Below are positions 8,537 through 16,613 of a DNA stretch of 64,000 nucleotides, piece by piece. Location of the stretch: positions 4,513,392 to 4,577,391 of the forward strand of contig NZ_CM001466.1 in the NCBI RefSeq assembly GCF_000231055.2. Reading direction: 5' to 3'. The notes under the pieces were generated by a model. It ran no database searches and was not told where the DNA came from. It saw only the letters and a program-made list of their open reading frames with translations. Position 1 is the stretch's first letter, and each line of letters begins with the position of its first letter. Both the position numbers and the translations under genes were made by a program. The DNA comes from Saccharomonospora azurea NA-128. Lineage in GTDB: Bacteria; Actinomycetota; Actinomycetes; Mycobacteriales; Pseudonocardiaceae.

Positions 8537-10489
8537 ATGGCTGCCACCGATCCGGCCACCCTGTGGCGACGTGCCGAAGCAGCTCCTGGCTGGGCGGTGC
8601 TCCACCGCCCCGACGCGACCGGCGCCGATCGTGTGGAGATCCTCTTCGGCGACGTGGTCGCACTGGATCGGCTGGCCGAGCTCGACGACCTCACCGAGCG
8701 AGCGACCGAACCGGGACCGGGTGCCGGACACCGACTGCTGGTGGCCGTGCCGTTCCGCCAGGCTGCCGAGCGGGGTTTCGAGTGTGTCGACGACGGGACA
8801 CCACTGGCGGCACTCGCGATACGCGATGAATACGACGCCGCGCTCGACGATGTGCTCGCGACCCTGCCCGACGATCCGGTCCAGGTCGGCGAGGCCGGGT
8901 TCGAGCTGGACGACGACGCCTACGCCCACGCCGTGGCACAGGTGATCGAGCACGAGATCGGGCGCGGTGTCGGGGCCAATTTCGTGCTCAAGCGCTCGTT
9001 TCGGGCTCAGCTCGACGACTTCTCCCCGAGGACCGCGCTGGCGACCTTCCGCAGGCTGCTGTCGAACGCGACGGGGGCCTATTGGACGTTCCTGGTGCGG
9101 CTGGGCGATCGCCTGCTGATCGGCGCCACGCCCGAACGCCACGTGACGTTGTCCGACGGGACGATGACGATGAACCCCATCAGCGGGACCTACCGGTATC
9201 CGGCCGAGGGACCGGACACCGAGGACGTCCTGCGCTTCCTCGCCGACGGCAAGGAGACCGACGAGCTCTACATGGTCGTCGACGAGGAGCTCAAGATGAT
9301 GGCCCGGCTGTGCTCTCCGGGTGTGCGGGTGCGGGGACCGTTCCTCAAGGAGATGCGGTGGCTCGCCCACACCGAGTACTTCCTCGGCGGGGAGACCGAC
9401 CGAGGGGTGGCCGACGTACTCCGCGAGACGCTGTTCGCGCCCACGGTGGTGGGTTCGCCGTTGGAGAGCGCGTTCCGGGTCGTGTCCCGCTACGAGGGAC
9501 GTGGCCGGGGCTACTACAGCGGCGTCCTCGCGCTGGTCGGCCGGGATGTGGCCCACCAGCCCACACTGGACTCCGCGATCCTCATCCGCACAGCGGAGAT
9601 CGACTCGACCGGAGCTCTCGACCTCGGTGTGGGAGCGACCCTGGTGCGGCACTCCGACCCCGCGGGCGAGGCGCGGGAGACCTGGGCGAAGTCGGCCGGC
9701 ATGCTGGCCGCGTTGGGGATCGGTGAGGCGACGTCGGGGACGCGTGTCTCCGCGAGGCCGGCACCGGGGCTGAGCGCGGATCTCCGCATCGCGAACGCGC
9801 TCGCCGAACGCAACTCGGGTCTGGCCGAGTTCTGGTTCTCCACGCCCCGACCACGGTCTGCCCATCGCGGAGCGCGGGTGCTCGTGGTCGACGCCGAGGA
9901 CCACTTCACCGGCATGCTGGACCACCAGCTCCGGCACTGCGGGCTGGACGTGCGCACCCTCGACTACACCGACGTCACCACGGTCGAGGGGTACGACCTG
10001 GTGGTGCTGGGACCCGGTCCGGGAGACCCGACCGACGGGCATGACCCGAAGATCGCGCGGTTGCGCGGGCTGGCCCGCGACCTGCTGGGCAGGGTGCCGT
10101 TGCTGGCGGTGTGCCTCGGGCATCAGGCGCTGGCGTCGGTGCTGGGCTTCAAGCTGGCGCGGAAGGCCGTGCCGAGCCAGGGCCAACGCAGGACGATCGA
10201 CTACTTCGGCTCGCCCGCGCAGGTCGGGTTCTACAACACCTACACCGCCGTGTCGCTGCTCGACACCGTCCAGGCCGTGGTCCCGGGAGGTGTGGTCGAG
10301 GTGGCCCGCGATACCGCGACCAACGAGGTCCACGGGCTCCGCGCCCCGGGACTGCGTTCGGTGCAGTTCCATCCGGAGTCGGTGCTCTCCCGGGACGGGT
10401 TCTCGATCCTGCGCGCGGCGGCCGAAGCACTGCTCGACGAAGGCGTGCCCGCCGGGCGCGACGCGATGACCGTGGAAGGACGGCGATGA
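8537..10489 (+). CDS. PhzE-type 2-amino-2-deoxyisochorismate (ADIC) synthase
   Basis: The 650-residue protein fuses an anthranilate-synthase-like chorismate-binding domain (about 1-430; TPERHVTLSDGTMTMNPISG, YYSGVLALVG) to a class I glutamine amidotransferase (about 440-640). The latter has LGPGPGDP, the nucleophile Cys526 in AVCLGHQA and the VQFHPESVLS catalytic dyad. This single-chain order is that of PhzE, which aminates chorismate to ADIC without releasing pyruvate. With PhzD and the SDR it completes the chorismate to 3-hydroxyanthranilate route. I chose ATG 8537 behind AGGAG; the frame is open upstream but lacks a ribosome-binding site. The stop overlaps the next start in ATGA. Confidence 0.93.
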   Translation: MAATDPATLWRRAEAAPGWAVLHRPDATGADRVEILFGDVVALDRLAELDDLTERATEPGPGAGHRLLVAVPFRQAAERGFECVDDGTPLAALAIRDEYDAALDDVLATLPDDPVQVGEAGFELDDDAYAHAVAQVIEHEIGRGVGANFVLKRSFRAQLDDFSPRTALATFRRLLSNATGAYWTFLVRLGDRLLIGATPERHVTLSDGTMTMNPISGTYRYPAEGPDTEDVLRFLADGKETDELYMVVDEELKMMARLCSPGVRVRGPFLKEMRWLAHTEYFLGGETDRGVADVLRETLFAPTVVGSPLESAFRVVSRYEGRGRGYYSGVLALVGRDVAHQPTLDSAILIRTAEIDSTGALDLGVGATLVRHSDPAGEARETWAKSAGMLAALGIGEATSGTRVSARPAPGLSADLRIANALAERNSGLAEFWFSTPRPRSAHRGARVLVVDAEDHFTGMLDHQLRHCGLDVRTLDYTDVTTVEGYDLVVLGPGPGDPTDGHDPKIARLRGLARDLLGRVPLLAVCLGHQALASVLGFKLARKAVPSQGQRRTIDYFGSPAQVGFYNTYTAVSLLDTVQAVVPGGVVEVARDTATNEVHGLRAPGLRSVQFHPESVLSRDGFSILRAAAEALLDEGVPAGRDAMTVEGRR

Positions 10490-10923
10490 TCACCATCACG
10501 CACACGCAGACCGTGGGGGCTTCTCCCGACCAGTGGGAGCACTGCCTCGAACGCCTGGAGCGGAAAGCGCGCGCCCCCATGGGATTCGTTCCCGCGATCG
10601 TCGGATGTTCGGTGCTCGCCGAATACGACGACGGATTCCTTCGGAGGATCGAACTACCGGACGGAACCCGACTGCGGGAACGCGTGTTCGTCCATTCGGC
10701 CGACCATTTCGTCTTCGACCAGGTCGACGATCCGGATCTGACCGCGATCGAAAATCGCCTCACCGTATCGGAGGGGGAAATCAGGTTCACAATTCGCGTC
10801 ACACTGTCCGCGAAGGGCACCGAACGCGCCTTCGGCGATGTCGAATGGTTCCGGGGCACCCACGACTACTTCGGCAGCACGGTCGAGTCCATCGTGGCCG
10901 GATTGGCGGCCCACCGGGACTGA
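10486..10923 (+). CDS. Small SRPBCC / AtaL-like (DUF1857) protein
   Basis: The 145-residue product resembles AtaL-like DUF1857 proteins of the START/SRPBCC fold. Their hallmark block of a few aromatic residues followed by a short acidic turn is seen as GFVPAIVGCSVLAEYDDGFL, then RRIELPDGTRLRERVFV. It is translationally coupled to phzE (ATGA overlap). A second, divergent paralogue lies at 20942-21415 in the same cluster. SRPBCC proteins bind hydrophobic ligands or act as cyclases, so a role in handling an aromatic intermediate is possible but unproven. Its upstream extension in the same frame is antisense-like and was rejected. Confidence 0.75.
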   Translation: MITITHTQTVGASPDQWEHCLERLERKARAPMGFVPAIVGCSVLAEYDDGFLRRIELPDGTRLRERVFVHSADHFVFDQVDDPDLTAIENRLTVSEGEIRFTIRVTLSAKGTERAFGDVEWFRGTHDYFGSTVESIVAGLAAHRD

Positions 10924-10940
10924 GACGGCGTCCGCGCCCC

Positions 10941-10980
10941 ACAAAGGCCCCCGCGTCACCGCGACGCGGGGGCCTTTTGT
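10941..10980 (+). terminator. Strong intrinsic terminator after phzE operon
   Basis: The arms 10941-10957 and 10963-10980 pair over 17 bp with one bulged base. The core is GGCCCCCGCGTC / GACGCGGGGGCC, with a 5-base loop and a T-rich 3' side (CCTTTTGTG). Because A-rich sequence also precedes it, it may work in both directions. It separates the 3-hydroxyanthranilate arm from the aspartokinase operon. Confidence 0.88.
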
Positions 10981-11162
10981 GTGCGGGAACACTGTTCGCT
11001 CGACCGATCCTGATCAGGTGAGCGGCATCGCGTCCCACACGTGTGTCGGGGAGGTCGGGCCGACTGGTCGAACGAACAGTTCGATTCCGCACCGGGCGCA
11101 CCTAACGTTGATCACGTCATCGGGTGCTCGAACCGTCCCGCAGTTCGAGGAAAGTGAAACGC

Positions 11163-12449
11163 ATGCGCCGAATCGTGTTGAAATACGGTGGCAGTTCTCT
11201 GGCCACGATCGAGAACGTGTGGCACGTGGCCGAGCTGGTGCACGACGTCGTGCGGCAGGGCCAGACGCCCGCAGTCGTGGTTTCGGCGCGGGGCGACACC
11301 ACGGACGAGCTCGTCGCGACGGCGGAGCGGTTCTCCGGGGCCGCCGAGCACACGGCCGCCCTCGCCCGGGAACGCGACCAGCTCCTCGCGTGCGGGGAGA
11401 TCTCCTCGGCCGCCCAGCTCGCACTCGCGCTGCGTTCCCGTGGGGTCGAGGCGGAGTCGCTGACCGGTGCTCAGGCCGGCCTGTCGGTGAGCGGGCCGCA
11501 CGGCTCCGGGGTGATCGAGGAGATCGACGCGTCGCGGGTGCGGGCGAACCTCGATGCGGGCCGGGTCGCGGTCGTCGCGGGATTCCAGGGAACCAACGCG
11601 CACGACGACGTGACGACCCTCGGGCGCGGCGGATCGGACACGACGGCGGTGGCTCTGGCGGTCGCCCTCGACCGTGCCCGGTGCGTTCTCAACACCGATG
11701 TGGACGGAGTGTTCAGCGCCGATCCCTCTCTCGTGCCGGACGCGCGTCTCTTCTCGACGGTGAGCGGGGACGTGCTCTGCGAGATGGCGTTCGGCGGCGC
11801 GCGAGTCGTGCACCCGCGTGCGGCGGAGCTGGCGCAACTTTTCGGCATCGAGCTGTGGGTTCGCAACACCTTCACCGACCGACCCGGTACCCGCGTCCTG
11901 AGCGGAGGAAGCAGCATGATCGAAACCGCACCGGCCGCGCACGCCGTGGTGCACGACGGCGATGTCGCCTACCTCTCGGTCCACCCGCTCGGTGCCGAAC
12001 CGGAACCGGGCGAGGCCGGTCCGCGCGAGCTGGTGGCCGAGGCCCTCGCCGCGGCGGGTGTGCCGGCCGACTTCGTCGGCGACACCCGGCTGGGCGCTGA
12101 CGTGGCCGTGGGGCTCGCGGTGTCCTCGTCCGCGGCGACTCCGGTCGCGGAGGCGGTCACCGCGGCGTTCACCCGCGCCGGCCGCAAGGTCCGAGTGGAC
12201 ACCGTCGGTTCGCTGGCGACGGTGTCGTTGGTGGGCTCCGGCCTGCTCAGCAGGCCGCGCTGCCTGGCCGACGCGCTCGCCGCGCTGCGCGAGGCCCGGG
12301 TGATCCCGCTGGCCTGCACCACGACCCAATCCCGTTGCACCGTGCTGGTCCGTGACGAGGACACGGGGACCGCGGTCCGTGCCCTGCACGACGCCTTCGA
12401 GCTCGACGCTCGGGCCCGGACCGATTCCACCCTCGTCTCAGCGAGCTGA
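11163..12449 (+). CDS. Aspartate kinase dedicated to the cluster
   Basis: The 428-residue product is an aspartokinase. The N-terminal kinase domain shows VLKYGGSSLA at 4-13, VVSARGDTTDELV, TTLGRGGSDTTAVALA and NTDVDGVFSADP. Two ACT domains follow (about 265-420). It phosphorylates aspartate, the first step toward aspartate semialdehyde, which is the substrate of the next gene's aldolase. Clusters for 3-amino-4-hydroxybenzoate commonly carry such an extra aspartokinase. I see no aspartate-semialdehyde dehydrogenase in the window, so that step presumably comes from primary metabolism. I chose ATG 11163 behind GAGGAAAG. Confidence 0.93.
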   Translation: MRRIVLKYGGSSLATIENVWHVAELVHDVVRQGQTPAVVVSARGDTTDELVATAERFSGAAEHTAALARERDQLLACGEISSAAQLALALRSRGVEAESLTGAQAGLSVSGPHGSGVIEEIDASRVRANLDAGRVAVVAGFQGTNAHDDVTTLGRGGSDTTAVALAVALDRARCVLNTDVDGVFSADPSLVPDARLFSTVSGDVLCEMAFGGARVVHPRAAELAQLFGIELWVRNTFTDRPGTRVLSGGSSMIETAPAAHAVVHDGDVAYLSVHPLGAEPEPGEAGPRELVAEALAAAGVPADFVGDTRLGADVAVGLAVSSSAATPVAEAVTAAFTRAGRKVRVDTVGSLATVSLVGSGLLSRPRCLADALAALREARVIPLACTTTQSRCTVLVRDEDTGTAVRALHDAFELDARARTDSTLVSAS

Positions 12450-12480
12450 ATCCGACCTGACAAACGAACGGAGGACAAAG

Positions 12481-13302
12481 GTGTACTCGTACGGAACGTT
12501 CGGGCGGCGGTTACGGCTGCGTCGGCTGAACCGCACCCCCGACCAGCGGTTGTTCGTCGTGCCCCTGGACCACTCGATCACCATCGGCCCGGTGACGCCG
12601 AACGGTGGGTTGAACTCGCTGGTGCGCACGATCAGCGCCAACGGCGCCGACGCGATCGTGCTGCACAAGGGCACGCTCCGGCAGGTCGACCACGCCGTGT
12701 TCGCCGACACCGCGCTGATCGTGCACCTCAACGCGAGCACCGTCCACGCGAGCGACCCGGACGCCAAGTACCTCGTCGCGAGCGTCGAGGAGGCCGTCAG
12801 TGCGGGCGCGGACGCGGTGAGCGTGCACGTCAACATCGGTTCCCCCGCGGAGAGTCAGCAGGTCGCGGATCTCGCCACGGTGGCGCGCGACTGCGACCGC
12901 TGGAGCGTTCCGCTGCTGGCGATGATGTATCCGCGAGGTCCGCAGATCGACTCCGGCGACGCCGACCTGATCGTGCACGCGGCGACCGTGGCCACCGACC
13001 TCGGTGCCGACTTCGTCAAGCTGCCGCTTCCCACCCGGTTGGACGAGGTCACCGACATCGTCGCCCGGTGCCCGGTTCCGGCCCTGTTCGCCGGCGGCGC
13101 TCGCCGGGAGGGTGGCGAGGGCGTCGTGGGTCACGTCCGCACGGTGATGCGGGCGGGCGCGGCGGGAGTCGCGATCGGCCGCAACATCTTCCAGTCCACC
13201 GACGTGGCGGCCACGACGCGCGCCGTCGCCGCCGCGGTGCACGAGAACAAGGACACCACCCCGCGCCTCGACCGGCTCGCGATGGAACCCGTCGGCGGCT
13301 GA
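12481..13302 (+). CDS. GriI-type aldolase, 3-amino-4-hydroxybenzoate pathway
   Basis: The 273-residue TIM-barrel protein of the class I fructose-bisphosphate aldolase (DhnA) family shows PLDHSITIGP near residue 28, Tyr150 in MMYPRG, the Schiff-base Lys180 in ADFVKLPLP and the phosphate loop AGVAIGRNIFQ. Homologues such as GriI of grixazone biosynthesis join aspartate semialdehyde to dihydroxyacetone phosphate. The neighbouring aspartokinase and GriH-like enzyme make this reaction the best assignment. The archaeal 2-amino-3,7-dideoxyheptulosonate synthase is the alternative. I chose GTG 12481 behind GGAGG. Confidence 0.9.
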   Translation: MYSYGTFGRRLRLRRLNRTPDQRLFVVPLDHSITIGPVTPNGGLNSLVRTISANGADAIVLHKGTLRQVDHAVFADTALIVHLNASTVHASDPDAKYLVASVEEAVSAGADAVSVHVNIGSPAESQQVADLATVARDCDRWSVPLLAMMYPRGPQIDSGDADLIVHAATVATDLGADFVKLPLPTRLDEVTDIVARCPVPALFAGGARREGGEGVVGHVRTVMRAGAAGVAIGRNIFQSTDVAATTRAVAAAVHENKDTTPRLDRLAMEPVGG

Positions 13303-13352
13303 CCGCTCCACCTCCCGACCGTCCGTCACCGTTCGCCCCAGAAGGAGAAGCC

Positions 13353-14471
13353 ATGAAACTGTGCTGGATCGACATCGGCCGTGTCACCGAGGCCAAAGAC
13401 GCCATCACCGAGGAGGCCCTGCACCACCGGGTCGACGGCATCGTCAGCCGCGACGCCGCCGACCTGGCCTCGCTGCCTCCCACCGCGCAGCGGGTGCTCG
13501 ACGCCACCGGTGCCGACCTGGAGCGGGTCCTCGAATCGATCGACACCGACACCGTGGACCTCGTCATGATCGACCCGGTGACGCAGGGCAGCACGAGCGA
13601 GCTGGCGCGCCGGTACGAGGGCGTGCACTTCGCGGCGTTCGTGAACGTCGTCGACTCCTCGTCGCTGGACCTGGCCTGCGAGCTGGCGCGCACGGAACAG
13701 TGGAGTGTCATCCGCTTCCGCGACCCGACGAAGATCCCGCTGGAGATCGTCCTGGCCGCGGCGGACAAGGCACAGGGCAGCATCATCACCGAGGTCAGCG
13801 ACGTCGAAGAGGCCGAGATCGTGTACGGCGTGCTCGAACACGGCTCCGACGGCGTGCTGATGACACCGAGCCGGGTCGGCGAGGCGAGCGAGCTGAAGGC
13901 CGCCGCCGTGACGACCGTCAGCGACCTCGAACTGGCCGAGCTGGAGGTCACCGGGATCCGGCACGTGGGCATGGGCGACCGCGCGTGCATCGACACCTGC
14001 AGCTATCTGCGGGAGGACGAGGGCATCCTGGTGGGGTCGCTGTCGAAGGGCATGATCCTGTGCGTCAGCGAGACGCACCCGCTGCCGTACATGCCGACCC
14101 GTCCGTTCCGGGTCAACGCCGGCGCCATCCACTCGTACACGATGGGCGAGAACGGGCGCACGAACTACCTCAGCGAGCTCCACGCGGGCAAGAAGGTCGT
14201 CGCCGTGGACGTCAAGGGACGCACCCGCACGGTCACGGTCGGCCGCGTCAAGATCGAGTCGAGGCCGCTGCTCGCGGTGGACGCCGTGGCCAAGGACGGC
14301 ACCGTGGTCAACCTGATCCTCCAGGACGACTGGCACGTCCGTGTGCTCGGACCCGGCGGCGTGGTGTTCAACTCCACCGAGCTCAAGCCCGGCGACATCC
14401 TGCTCGGCCACCTGCCGACGCACGATCGCCACGTCGGGTACCCGATCAACGAGTTCTGCCGGGAACAGTGA
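13353..14471 (+). CDS. GriH-type 3-amino-4-hydroxybenzoate synthase (DHQ synthase II family)
   Basis: The 372-residue protein is a member of the 3-dehydroquinate synthase II family, with RFRDPTKIPLEIVLAAAD, DGVLMTPSRVGE and the conserved C-terminal block GRVKIESRPLLAVDA. In grixazone-type pathways GriH converts the seven-carbon product of GriI to 3-amino-4-hydroxybenzoic acid. The order aspartokinase-GriI-GriH on one transcript argues for that role over archaeal-type DHQ synthesis, because the cluster already has a DAHP synthase for the normal shikimate route. ATG 13353 follows AAGGAG; the stop overlaps the next GTG start in GTGA. Confidence 0.9.
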   Translation: MKLCWIDIGRVTEAKDAITEEALHHRVDGIVSRDAADLASLPPTAQRVLDATGADLERVLESIDTDTVDLVMIDPVTQGSTSELARRYEGVHFAAFVNVVDSSSLDLACELARTEQWSVIRFRDPTKIPLEIVLAAADKAQGSIITEVSDVEEAEIVYGVLEHGSDGVLMTPSRVGEASELKAAAVTTVSDLELAELEVTGIRHVGMGDRACIDTCSYLREDEGILVGSLSKGMILCVSETHPLPYMPTRPFRVNAGAIHSYTMGENGRTNYLSELHAGKKVVAVDVKGRTRTVTVGRVKIESRPLLAVDAVAKDGTVVNLILQDDWHVRVLGPGGVVFNSTELKPGDILLGHLPTHDRHVGYPINEFCREQ

Positions 14472-15247
14472 GTACGCGCCACACCGGCCGCGTGTTCGAC
14501 TTCCACGCGCGGCTGCCACCGAGACCCGGCGCCGCCCGTACCCTACTGGCCACAATGGACCGGCATGGCATCGGGCGGGCCGTGGTGTGCGCGGGTGGGA
14601 CCGTGAAGCCGGACACGCTGTCGCGGTGGCTGATCGACGGCGGCCACACCGAGACCGGTGCCGACAACGACGCCGTCCTCGCCGCCTGCGAGGGCGAAGG
14701 CGACCGGCTCGTGCCGTTCTACTTCGCCAACCCGCACGAACCGCTCGCCCGGTATCTCGACCGGGCGAGCGGGTTCCGCGGGGTCGAGGTCTCGCCCGCC
14801 GTGCACGGTGTCGCGCTGACCGACACGCGCGTGCGGTCGATCGCCGACGCGGCGGGGGAGTACGGGCACCCGTTCTACACGGTCTGCCTGTCGCGTCCCG
14901 GGTGCGGCGTGACCGAGTTCGCCGCACTCGCGCGAGAGTTCCCGAACACCACGTTCGTGCTCGGGCACCTCGGTATCGGCAACATCGACTTCCACGCGGT
15001 GAACCTGGTCCGCGACCTCGCCAACGTGGTCGTCGAGACCTCCGGGGGCTATTCGAGTGTGGCGGCGGCCGCGGTGGAGCGGCTCGGCGCCGACCGTGTC
15101 CTGTTCGCCGGGGAGTACCCGCTGCAGGACCACGCGGTGGAACTGGCGAAGATCGCCGCGCTCGAACTGTCGGACGTCGACGCGGAACGCGTGCTGTACG
15201 GCAACGCGCTCCGAATTCTGGGAGAGGAAGGGGAACGAGCGAGATGA
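14468..15247 (+). CDS. Amidohydrolase-family protein, candidate benzoxazole cyclase
   Basis: The 259-residue protein is related to the amidohydrolase_2 (TIM-barrel) family but has an eroded metal site. The opening motif is DFHAR (His13, with Arg15 in place of the second His), His167 stands in VLGHLGIGN, and the late motif reads AGEYPLQD, with Glu216 where most members have Asp. The His expected around PFYTVCLSRPG is absent. In benzoxazole clusters an amidohydrolase partnered with an adenylating ligase closes the oxazole ring, and exactly that pair is found here with overlapping genes at both ends. A cyclase role is an inference from context. Confidence 0.8.
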   Translation: MSTRHTGRVFDFHARLPPRPGAARTLLATMDRHGIGRAVVCAGGTVKPDTLSRWLIDGGHTETGADNDAVLAACEGEGDRLVPFYFANPHEPLARYLDRASGFRGVEVSPAVHGVALTDTRVRSIADAAGEYGHPFYTVCLSRPGCGVTEFAALAREFPNTTFVLGHLGIGNIDFHAVNLVRDLANVVVETSGGYSSVAAAAVERLGADRVLFAGEYPLQDHAVELAKIAALELSDVDAERVLYGNALRILGEEGERAR

Positions 15248-16584
15248 CTTTGGCGAAGGCGCGGACGTCCGACCACGAGGTGGCGCTGCGCACGGAGTTC
15301 ACGGGCTGGAGCGACCTCGACGAACTCGCGGCCCGTCAGGACGCGCAGCTGCGGACGACGTTCGAGTGGGCGGCGCGGTCCCCGTTCTACCGCGGGCGCT
15401 TCGGGACGACGGGCGTTCCGCGGACCCGGGCCGACCTGCAGCGCCTCGCACCGACCACCAAGCAGGACCTGCGCGACAACTACCCGTTCGGCATGCTCGC
15501 CGTCGAGCGGCGCAGGTTGGCGACCTACCACGAGTCCAGCGGCTCGGCGGGCGAGCCGACTCCCTCGTACTACACGACCGAGGACTGGGTGGACCTCAAC
15601 GAGCGTTACGCTCGCAAGTGGACCGGGATCACCGCCGACGACACCTTCCTCGTGCGGACCCCGTACGCACTGATGGTGACGGGGCACCTCGCGCACTCGG
15701 CCGCCCGCAGCCGTGGAGCGACGGTCGTGCCCGGGGACAACCGGTCGCTGGCGATGCCCTACGCGCGCGTGGTGCGGGTGCTCCGCGACCTCGGGGTGAC
15801 GATGAGCTGGTCGCTGCCCACCGAGACGTTGCTGTGGGTGAGGGCGGCCGAGCTGGCGGGACTGGATCCGCAGGTGGACTTCCCGGAGCTGCGTGCACTG
15901 TTCGTCGGCGGCGAGCCCCTGTCCCCGGCGCGCAAGGCGCGGATCAGTGAACTGTGGGGTGTCCCGGTCGTCGAGGAGTACGGCTCCACCGAGACAGGCA
16001 GCCTCGCGGGCGAGTGCCCGAACGGGGAGCTGCACCTGTGGGCCGACCGGGCGATCTTCGAGGTGGCCGACCCGGAGACCGGAGAGATCCGGGACTCCGG
16101 GCGCGGCACGCTCGTGGTCACGCCGCTGTACCGGGAGGCGATGCCGCTGCTGCGATACGACCTCGCCGACAACGTGGAGGTCTCCACCGAGCCGTGCGAT
16201 TGCGGCTGGCGACTGCCGACCGTGCGGGTGCTCGGGCGCGCCGCCTTCGGCCACCGGGTCGGTGACCGGCTGATCGACCAGAACAGCGTCGAGGAGGTCG
16301 TCTTCGCGCTGCCCGCCGAGTACGGGGTCATGTTCTGGCGCGGACGTGCGCTGCCCGACGAGTTGCAGGTCCAGATCGAGGTGGCCGAGCGGCACCGGGC
16401 GGCGGCCAGTGCCGAGCTGGACGAGCTGTTGCGGAGGCGCTTCGGCGTGCCGGTGCGGGTGCTGCCGCTCCAGCTGGGTTCGCTGGTGCCGGAGCACACC
16501 CTCACCCAGGCGGCCGACGTGGTCAAACCGCGCAGTTTCTTCGGTCCCGACGAGGACTGGTCCAAAGCGTTGCTGTACTGCTGA
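15244..16584 (+). CDS. PaaK-type adenylate-forming ligase for an aryl acid
   Basis: The 446-residue protein is of the phenylacetate-CoA ligase family within the ANL superfamily. It shows the phosphate-binding loop ESSGSAGEPT (97-106), the adenine/aryl motif EYGSTETG (245-252), RYDLADN (304-310) carrying the ribose-binding Asp, and a C-terminal subdomain after LGRAAFGHRVG. A C-terminal Lys near VVKPR may be the adenylation lysine. It should activate 3-hydroxyanthranilate or 3-amino-4-hydroxybenzoate as an acyl-adenylate or CoA ester for coupling to another aminophenol unit. It overlaps the amidohydrolase by ATGA. No carrier protein is present, so a free acyl-AMP or CoA intermediate is expected. 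Confidence 0.88.
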   Translation: MTLAKARTSDHEVALRTEFTGWSDLDELAARQDAQLRTTFEWAARSPFYRGRFGTTGVPRTRADLQRLAPTTKQDLRDNYPFGMLAVERRRLATYHESSGSAGEPTPSYYTTEDWVDLNERYARKWTGITADDTFLVRTPYALMVTGHLAHSAARSRGATVVPGDNRSLAMPYARVVRVLRDLGVTMSWSLPTETLLWVRAAELAGLDPQVDFPELRALFVGGEPLSPARKARISELWGVPVVEEYGSTETGSLAGECPNGELHLWADRAIFEVADPETGEIRDSGRGTLVVTPLYREAMPLLRYDLADNVEVSTEPCDCGWRLPTVRVLGRAAFGHRVGDRLIDQNSVEEVVFALPAEYGVMFWRGRALPDELQVQIEVAERHRAAASAELDELLRRRFGVPVRVLPLQLGSLVPEHTLTQAADVVKPRSFFGPDEDWSKALLYC

Positions 16585-16613
16585 ACGACGACGGCGGAGG
16601 AGGGACTGGGCGG

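Noticed and set aside
8276-10372. 698-codon minus-strand open frame opposite phzE
   Set aside because: Amino-acid composition (His, Arg, Gly, Val-rich) and no motif; it is the mirror of a high-GC gene with strong third-position bias.
5403-10489. A phenazine cluster
   Set aside because: phzE, phzD and phzC-like genes are present, but phzF, phzA/B and phzG are absent and an EntA-like SDR is present, which diverts the pathway to 3-hydroxyanthranilate.
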